Assembly: GCF_000262755.1 (NCBI RefSeq)
Contig: NZ_AFEU01000003.1
Span: forward strand, 248,001 to 312,000
Origin: Bacillus methanolicus PB1
GTDB lineage: Bacteria; Bacillota; Bacilli; Bacillales; Cytobacillaceae
Direction of reading: 5' to 3'
DNA length: 64,000 nt
In this document: in pieces, positions 63,209-64,000 of the stretch
Layout: every line of letters begins with the position of its first letter
Position numbering within the stretch: the first letter of the stretch is position 1
Made by a program: the position numbers and the translations under genes
The notes under the pieces: generated by a model
Database searches by the model: none
Seen by the model: the letters and a program-made list of their open reading frames with translations, nothing else
Told to the model about the DNA's origin: nothing

Positions 63209-63910
63209 TTTTGTACATCCTTAAACAAGCAAAAGTGTACATATTTGTGTTGACATTTATACGGGACATTCTCATTATTCGTAAAAATGTTTTTTTTCTT
63301 GGCTTGTTCTTCATCATAATCCATTAAGACAGCTCCAATCAGTCGATAGGCAGACTGCGTATTTGGAAATATGCGGATCACCCTTTCACGACGGCGAACT
63401 TCCTGATTTAATCGTTCCAGAGAGTTGGTGCTACGGATAAGGCGATGCCATTTTGCGGGCTGACTTAAATATTGGATGGCGTCTTCAAAGCCCTCATCTA
63501 ATTTCTCCAGTGCCTTTTCAAGTTTCGGATTCTCTTCATAGCGCTTAAAGAACTCATTGCGAAAGAAACGGGCATCTTCTACCTTTACGGCTTCGAATAT
63601 CCTTTTTAGGTCGACAATGACCTCTGCCATGCCTTTTTTAGGCAATGTTTCGATGATATTTCGTTTGAAATGAACGGTACAACGCTGCCATGATGTTCCG
63701 ATAAATTCCTTTTCTATCGCTTTCTTTAATCCTTTATGGGCATCTGAAATCACCAGCTTTGGGGATTGCAACCCCCTTGACTTTAACTCACTCAAGAATT
63801 CCCGCCATGCTTCATAGCTTTCTTTATGATCGATACTACTAATTCTTCTTCCAATAAATAATGATTTTGTTAACCTCTCTTGTTTCAAGGGAGGTTTTTT
63901 ATGGACTGTA

Positions 63911-64000
63911 TTATCGGATAACAATATACGGTCTCATCATCTCATAATCCTCGTGCTCCAAAATATGACAGTGCCATACATACAACCCTTCATAAGGGCC
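63911..64000 (-). CDS. Multicopper oxidase (CotA/laccase-like), 3' end only
   Basis: The window ends inside this gene; 29 codons plus stop are visible: YVWHCHILEHEDYEMMRPYI (part). HCHxLxHEDxxMM is the C-terminal type 1/type 3 copper motif of CotA-type spore-coat laccases and bilirubin oxidases (His, Cys, His and axial Met). A hairpin AACCTC(T)CTTG/CAAG(G)GAGGTT at 63871-63895 lies downstream. Confidence 0.88.
   Translation of the reverse strand, partial: GPYEGLYVWHCHILEHEDYEMMRPYIVIR

Larger units (their letters stand above)
61075..63262 (+). mobile_element. IS21-family insertion sequence (about 2.19 kb)
   Basis: Carries istA and istB. Imperfect ends contain ATAGAAATGATAA on the left and, inverted, GTATAAATGTCAACAC on the right, each followed by AAATATGTACAC and, further in, ATGTACAAAA repeats, the multiple end-binding sites usual in IS21. 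Target duplication GGGAC (up to GGGACAT) at 61070-61074 and 63263-63267. Confidence 0.88.
61051..63835 (-). pseudogene. IS256-family (mutator) transposase, 5'-truncated and split by IS21
   Basis: The part at 63263-63835 encodes about 190 residues of the C-terminal half (KESYEAWREFLSELKSRGL; ISDAHKGLKKAIEKEF; RSTNSLERLNQEVRRRERV). The N-terminal half, with the first catalytic Asp, is missing: sequence before about 63835 belongs to the end of the oxidase gene region. The last codons lie beyond the IS21: joining 63263 to 61074 through GGGAC restores NENVPREREI and a TAA at 61051-61053. Inactive. Confidence 0.82.

Noticed and set aside
1-64000. CRISPR arrays, tRNA or rRNA genes, prophage
   Set aside because: No regularly spaced repeats with unique spacers, no tRNA cloverleaf or rRNA sequence, and no phage structural genes noticed.

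Overview
The window looks like chromosomal DNA of a low-GC, Gram-positive, endospore-forming Bacillaceae. Supporting this are strong GGAGG-type ribosome binding sites, SAM-I (S-box) and preQ1-I riboswitches and a proline-type T-box, a sporulenol-synthase-type squalene-hopene cyclase, a CotA-like multicopper oxidase end, an EfeUOB iron system, and a D-amino-acid N-succinyl operon otherwise known from Geobacillus. I cannot name the species. No rRNA, tRNA, CRISPR array or prophage was seen.

Layout. 1-9 kb: fdhD, an S-box controlled metNIQ operon, a nitroreductase, modA, a Nudix hydrolase, a YceI-family protein with a very good promoter and a possible MarR/MhqR-type operator, and an LD-carboxypeptidase. 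9-14 kb: a T-box controlled proBA operon and a ThrD-type aspartokinase. 14-21 kb: a MerR-headed protein with 18-residue repeats, and the polyamine operon potABCD. An 1831-bp IS6-like element has split this operon by inserting into the last codons of potB. 21-32 kb: dipeptidase, ribokinase, efeUOB with a Fur-like site, a second nitroreductase, a ba3-type oxidase with a 46-residue subunit IIa, and a HAD phosphatase. 32-36 kb: an unusual three-gene operon (NAMPT-like, OMP-decarboxylase-like, HisI-like) behind a leader with a 44-nt structured motif present twice. 36-40 kb: an RpiR regulator with the desuccinylase, N-succinyltransferase and N-succinylamino-acid racemase of the D-to-L amino-acid pathway. 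40-47 kb: YitT-like protein, a DUF2515 protein with a probable ATT start, a squalene-hopene-type cyclase with an in-frame TGA replacing an expected Trp, and an ABC exporter. 47-54 kb: two S-box controlled sulfur units (FMN reductase, YezD and a small basic protein; flavin monooxygenase), a nitrilase, and the second, inverted copy of the same IS. 54-59 kb: a coiled-coil protein, queCDE under a preQ1-I riboswitch, and a molybdopterin oxidoreductase. 59-64 kb: a secreted nuclease with a lamin-tail domain, a 21-nt tandem repeat, an IS21 element nested in the 3' end of a truncated IS256-type transposase, and the end of a multicopper oxidase gene.

How the genes fit together. Sulfur and methionine limitation would co-induce metNIQ, the FMN reductase unit and the flavin monooxygenase, a plausible set for scavenging methionine and organosulfur compounds. 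fdhD, modA and the molybdopterin oxidoreductase all belong to molybdoenzyme metabolism but are scattered. The best candidates for something undescribed are the NAMPT/OMPDC/HisI-like operon and its tandem leader motif near 35.3-35.7 kb. Two families of dispersed short repeats run through the window: long MITE-like hairpins at gene ends, and GGGTCTGGCCCGC units, two of which lie in the proB 5' leader.
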